A DNA stretch of 64,000 bases from Argentina anserina. Its lineage: Eukaryota > Streptophyta > Magnoliopsida > Rosales > Rosaceae. The stretch's first letter is position 1; the number at the start of each line of letters is the position of its first letter. The position numbers and the translations under genes are program-made. The notes beneath the pieces are model-generated. The model had not been told where the DNA came from. It worked only from the letters and a program-made list of their open reading frames with translations, and did no database searches. The DNA is taken from contig NC_065876.1 of assembly GCF_933775445.1 (NCBI RefSeq), positions 4,588,001 through 4,652,000 of the forward strand. Direction: 5' to 3'. Below, one piece after another: positions 58,501 to 64,000 of the stretch.

Positions 58501-61239
58501 CCAAAACGTTACACCCTCGATCTAATTTACAAATCGTAAACAGACTACACGTACGTCGATCGACATAACTACGTAACACTGGATTGACTGGAACACCCTC
58601 ATCGATCCCATTTAACGTCGAGTGCCCGGTTTGTCATGTTCCACGATAGATACGAAAACGTACAGTATAATCAACATACATGTTAGTACATGGCTCAGAG
58701 AGTCAGAGTACTAGTACGGCATATAATTATACGAGTAATTACATCAGATCATATGTATTCACAACAGTAGACCAGACAAGCAGCCACCCACCAATTGGCA
58801 TCCGGTGACCAATGCAAGTTTTACGTATAAATAATCGATAAGGCCGCAACCGTCTCCAACGCGTACCGAAGGAGTTCCTTTACGGAACGCCATTCCTAGT
58901 AGCCTAACCTTGTCTCGCCACCTTACACTCCTACGTGTACGCATGCATGGGTTGTGTATTATACGATTTCGTATTTAATTATTTCTTTCGTATACTGGGA
59001 AAGAAGTTAAAGCACATGCAGGCTGGGAAAGGAAAAGACAAAAGTACTGGAGGGGGTACCAAACTACCAAAGTATTTTAAAGATGAAAGCAGTTTCGGTG
59101 TCACGTGGGTTGGGTAATAAAATAGTGGACCCATGACGGGGACCCCACAGCAAATCATCATGTTCTAAGTTTCCAATCCACCCACCCAAATAAGACAAAC
59201 GACCTTTCTGAGTGACGCCACGTATTTTCGAGTCGGGGCTAAAAATAGAATATTACAACGACGTTACGGTTGGGGCCTTGGGGGTTAGGTCTCCGATAGT
59301 GGCTGCTTTATCTAGCCAGTTGCTCAGGCGCCCATCTAAGCCCATTGCCAAACTGCCTGAGCTTTGGGAAAAGATGCAATGGAGAATGTATTTGTCAGTG
59401 AATATATATCAAAACTCTAACGACTCAAGTAGATTTCATTTTGTTGACAAGATTTGATGTAAAATATAATACATTTTGTTAACGAATCTGTTCCAAGGTA
59501 AATTCATGTTTTCATGCATAAGATCTGTCGATCTATTGTGTTCTTCATCATGTTCTCTCATCTACATGACTACGTTTGTCGTAAAATGAATGCCTTAAGT
59601 TATTGAAACAATTTGAAATAGGCCAAAAAGTTTCACAAAACATAAATGTAAAAGAGTTTTGATGACTTCTGGGGAAAAAAAACAGAGAGAAAGAGTTTGA
59701 ATTAGATTTGCGAAGGTCACGCACACCTCTATCGAGCTAGGCTTACTGTTGAATGTCAAATCCTAGTTATATACTCTTCTTCTATCGTCGAGAGATGATG
59801 GCGCCCCATCACCTCGTAGGGCATATTAAATTCATAGTATCCTATGAACCATGATGCAAGCAGAGAAAGAAGTTTGCCTTCGTACTAAAGATAGAAAGAG
59901 GCTTGGATGTTTCTTGAGGTGAAAGCCATCGTTCTGCAGTTGCAGATCGATATTCCCATTACCAAGAATCCAAGATAATACTGTTGGGGTCTGTCGTTGC
60001 TATCGACATGTATGTAACTATTCAGATGTATCATACGGCGGAGCCACCACTCCCATTCGCAATGCTCGGCGCGTCATTCAGAGACGGCCGACGTAAGTAG
60101 CCAAGGCAGGGATATGAAGAAGACACTCAGACTGGCGGCTTTTTCTAAAATTACGTATACATGGTGTTGTTCATCGATAATGATCAAATACTAGTCATGC
60201 ACCCCAGTACGTACGTGTCGTTCACCAAAGATTGGGCACAGTACTCGATCGTCACCCACTGAAGAAAAAGTGAAAGATACAGATTCATAAAAATTCGAGC
60301 TCGATCAACAGCCATCGGCTACCATTCGGTGCGGCGGTGCCCACTGTGTAAAGCTCAGCTCAGCCGTAGTACCTGGTACTCGGTGTACCATCACCATCGG
60401 TGTCACTAACTCAATCACTGCTCATCGCTGATCATTGCCTGATTCTCAGCCCCCACAAATTCGATTTCTGGACACAAAACCAACCTTTTCTACCCTACGC
60501 TCACTGACGAAATCTGGTAAAAAATCTATAAGTGATCTGGGTGAGTATGGTGAAAATCAAAGAATTATTGCATTTGCTGGCTAGTTATATGCGAGTGGGA
60601 CACCAGAGGTTGGGAAGTTGTTGTCAAATACTACTTAAATTCATAGTAAAGTAGCGAGGGAGAGCGAATTCACGCACTATGACGTAATTGCGCGACTTTC
60701 TCAGGTTGTTAATTAGTTCTTCAACTCCGCCAGTTTTATTATATATACATCTCGAGGCGTAGAATAATTTTCCAAGAAGTGAATGGAATTGAAGATTGGA
60801 AGATATATACTTTCCCTATGCATTATCGTCTATCTTCATACTTCAGAGTTTTACAAATTACGCTTAATCTGGTATGACTAACCATCTATTTGTTTTCTTA
60901 GTATGAATTACAATGGAGAACACGACTCATTCTTATAATTAAAACTGGATGGTTAACTTTTCATTTCCAAAACATTAACTTCCAGGGACAGAATTGCACC
61001 ATGCTTTAAATTGATAGGGTGCGAAAAACGTGCGTATGTGGTTGAGTTTGGTGTGTAGTTAATTTAGCGTGAACTTGTTTGTCACATAAACATTATCAAG
61101 AACATAGAGAAGGCGATAGAATATCATCATGTTTGGCAATTATAGGGAAGAGAAAAAACAAAGACAGCAACGAGAAAGCGAAGACAATTCCACGATATGC
61201 TTCCACGAGTTCAATGTTAACATTAGGATAAATTTATTC
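55578..61239. other. Long gene-poor region
   Basis: 5.7 kb without a gene I can support. Includes a C14 run (57119-57132), A-rich and T-rich tracts around 56800-57250 that may belong to an old retroelement, and unremarkable AT-rich DNA. The frames at 57487-57669 and 58156-58461 have no recognisable domain. A GC-richer patch at 59190-59460 is also unassigned. Confidence 0.5.
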
Positions 61240-62057
61240 TATGGTACCTGATGTTTGGTTACTTGGACAATTTGGTACCTGATGTATGAAAACAAACAAT
61301 TTGGTACCTCAAATTCTCAAATTTAGGCCATTTTGGTACTTATGTCAATTTTAACCATATTTTCAGGGTTATTTTCGTTATCTTATCTCTATTTTACTTC
61401 ATTTTTTCATAATACCTCTAAATTATCACTAAAAATTTGATAACTCATCCACTTAGTATCTATGATGATTTACGCAAGGTTCAAATGTTATCGGAGATAT
61501 TTTATGTTATCAGAGAAATGTCACAGATATGGAAAAAAATAAGATATTTACCCCTAAGATATATCGTTTTTTTTAAATGGCGATATCGGATGATATATCG
61601 GAAATATCGGGGAGATTTTGTACCTTCGATATACGTATATAAGTTTTCATAATGTAGCTATCAATCTAAATTAATTTTAATTATAAATAATTAAAAAAAA
61701 TATTTTAACAAAAAATTACAATTGCATAAAGGCAATTTATTTCCTTTGCATAAAATAATTAGGATACAATAAATATATTAAGAAAAAAAATGTATTTTCG
61801 ATATATGCGAAGTAGATGCTAAATTGAGTAGATATATCAATTTAATTATCTCAAAAGAGATGTAATTATAGGAAGAAATGAAGAAAATTGTGAATTTAAT
61901 GAGTTTAGGGTTAGAATGACAAAAATAACCCTAAAAATATGATCAAAATTGATAAAGATACCAAAATGACTTATAAATTAGAACTTCATGTACCAAATTG
62001 TCTATTTTCATACATCAGGTACCAAATTGTCCAAATAGCCATATTTTAGATACCATA
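61240..62057. mobile_element. Foldback/MITE-like element with long terminal inverted repeats
   Basis: The left arm starts TATGGTACCTGATGTTTGGT and contains GACAATTTGGTACCTGATGT. The right arm, read in reverse, starts TATGGTATCTAAAATATGGC and contains the same GACAATTTGGTACCTGATGT. The similarity continues inward for about 150 bp (TATGAAAA, ACAATTTGGTAC, CATTTTGGTA, AATTTT.A.CATATTTT.AGGGTTATTTT). The centre is AT-rich with TATATCGG motifs and has no coding capacity. A decayed relative lies at about 11260-11890. No target duplication could be fixed. Confidence 0.82.
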
Positions 62058-64000
62058 AGAGGAATTAACCGGTTAATATTATGACAATAGAAGGAAACGG
62101 GGACCTTAACTTTCTCGATGGATTGGTAATTACTAATTACATTGCTCTGTACCATCCCCCAGTAGTCTTCCGTGAAATGTACACATGCTATCGACATCCT
62201 TTACGACCAAATGAAATGAAATATGGACAAGAACCAAGGACATGTCAGATTCCAAAACCAACCATCAAGAGCAAAGCCAATCCCTACTTTCCGTTGAAGC
62301 TCTAGGGAGTAGGGACTATCTAGAGGCATCTCCATAGAAGCTAACATCAATAGTTTAGGGACATGACATATCATTCATATGTGTTTGCTGATACTGCTAT
62401 GATGGAACTACTGAACTAGTTGCTGAGCCACTCCCTCCTCTCAGCTTTTGATAAATGAAGCAACGAGAATATAGAGGAGATAAAGAACCTAAATCGATGA
62501 TTACAGTATGTATCTAAGGAACAACATGAAATAGCATAGTGTCTCTACTAAACAAATGTATACAACGAAACACCAACTAACAAAAAACAATATATAAATG
62601 ACTCTATTTGCTTTAATTTATCATACCATCATAAGCCTAAATTTTTGAGTAAAAAGATATTTAATCTGATTGTTTCACTACAAAAAAGGAATGGCAAAAA
62701 CTACATTGCATTTGTGGCCTTTAATGATGTGGCTATTACAAAAGTATTCATATAATCTCAACAAATATGGCTTTTAATAGGCTTTTGCCAATCTTTTTTA
62801 TAGTTTTGCATGACCATTTTGGCATATACGTAGTTGTAATACTAACAAAACCAAAATGTAAAAAAGAAAAAAAAAAGGCACCAAAAGGAAAAGGGGCCGG
62901 GGGATATGAAATCGCCACCGGAGCATTATGCTAATTAAATAGTTAACAATTTATAATCTAACGAGATATAACACGTATGAACCAAAGTAATCAACAAAAC
63001 GAACTACAATTTATTAATTTGCGCTATACATTGTTGTAAGTCGACTCAACTTAGTTATATATGTACATAGCAACTGGAGTTTTAAAATTCTTCGTGCTCC
63101 AATTGTGATTTTCGACCCGCCCTACACAAGATACAAAAACGAAACCCCGGCTCTAGCTGGAATGATAAAAATTACATGTGAGGGTTCGAATCTGATGCAG
63201 AATTATAAACCAGTCGCACAAACTTTTGTAAAGGTCGAAAGAGAGTACTATAATCTAATTGACATAAATTGAAATCTATGACATGCATGATTAATCTGTA
63301 TATTAGTAGCAGTAGTGTTCGTACAACCCTCCACATGATACTTTCAAAGTTTCAACCTACACTAATACCAAAAGGGAATTTTTTTTATACGAATACCAAA
63401 AGGGAATTGCATGTGCTAGCTTGATCACTAGTAATTTAGTACTCCTAGTATATGATCGCTTTGCATGGTTCAAACTATTTGTATTATTTAGGTCGAATAT
63501 TGTAACCCACTTTCACTGGCGCACACACACTAAGAATTCAGGACTTGTGATTAACTAATAAATGCAACGAGAATATCATATGGTCAGTTGTAAAACCACT
63601 GCGGCTCACAGATTCTCTCACTTGTCTAGATCGAAGAAAATTGCTATAATTTTCATTGATGATTTTTTTGGTACCTAAGTGGATTTTAACTACAAATTCA
63701 CATTTTTAAAATAGGATTTATGTCATTAATATCAATATATAGCATGTCATTTGCCAATTATTTGAGTCGGACACTTACAATATGATATCTACCAGCAATC
63801 AAATTAGACACCGAATTTTAAGTAGAACAACACACTATACAAATTATAATGGACTCACTTTATAGAAACTACCGATCATCACACACTACGTGTGTGGTCA
63901 AATAAAATTGGGAGTTATAGAGGATAGTTATTTGTAATGAGTTTTTTTTTTCTGATTCTGATTTTTTATTTTACTTTATTGTTCTTGAATTATATAATTT
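62058..64000. other. Gene-poor right end
   Basis: AT-rich, no supported gene or element. A frame at 62081-62305 has no domain. Confidence 0.5.

Overview
The window is nuclear DNA of a flowering plant. The genes are split by short GT-AG introns, their products match eudicot families, intergenic DNA is AT-rich, and plant LTR, TRIM, hAT and MITE-like elements are abundant. The proteins look rosid, possibly Rosaceae; that is an impression from protein similarity, not a proof. I rebuilt splice junctions by hand; every multi-exon model below keeps one open frame across all its junctions.

Layout. 1.5-3.5 kb (-): a BAHD acyltransferase of the omega-hydroxyacid feruloyl transferase type (suberin). 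5.8-10.1 kb (-): an 11-exon DEK-domain chromatin protein. 12.2-14.8 kb (+): SWI3A, a SWI/SNF core subunit. 15.1-18.4 kb (+): RMI1, the OB-fold partner of RecQ helicase and topoisomerase 3. 18.7-27.0 kb (-): three tandem short-chain dehydrogenases of the plant 11-beta-HSD/steroleosin type with identical six-exon architecture; the middle copy is shortened and carries an insertion in intron 1. A 566-bp TRIM element with a perfect 5-bp target duplication lies between copies 1 and 2. 28.2-29.0 kb: a second TRIM with a tRNA-Met-like primer site. 29.6-30.3 kb (-): a DUF4408/DUF761-type protein.

32.8-43.0 kb: a three-level transposon nest. A decayed Copia element (-) has its 3' LTR split by a TG..CA element of about 2.8 kb (TSD AGAAT), which is itself split by a 2.7-kb relative (TSD TCGTA). 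Both inserts look like solo LTRs of one unusual family. 44.3-45.1 kb (-): an HVA22 gene with a cluster of ACGT-core (ABRE/G-box) motifs upstream. 46.3-52.6 kb: a retrotransposon remnant split by a 4.2-kb hAT element (8-bp TSD, decayed RICESLEEPER-like transposase). 53.7-55.6 kb (+): a FATB acyl-ACP thioesterase. 55.6-64 kb has no gene I can support, only a foldback/MITE-like element at 61.2-62.1 kb.

Functionally, HHT-type acyltransferase, FATB and HSD/steroleosins all concern lipids (suberin, fatty acid release, oil-body or sterol metabolism), while DEK, SWI3A and RMI1 concern chromatin and genome maintenance. These are plant genes with their own promoters, so shared location need not mean shared function. 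I found no convincing undescribed multi-gene system. The best candidates for novelty are the ~2.7-kb LTR-like family with its internal repeat arrays and the HSD cluster.
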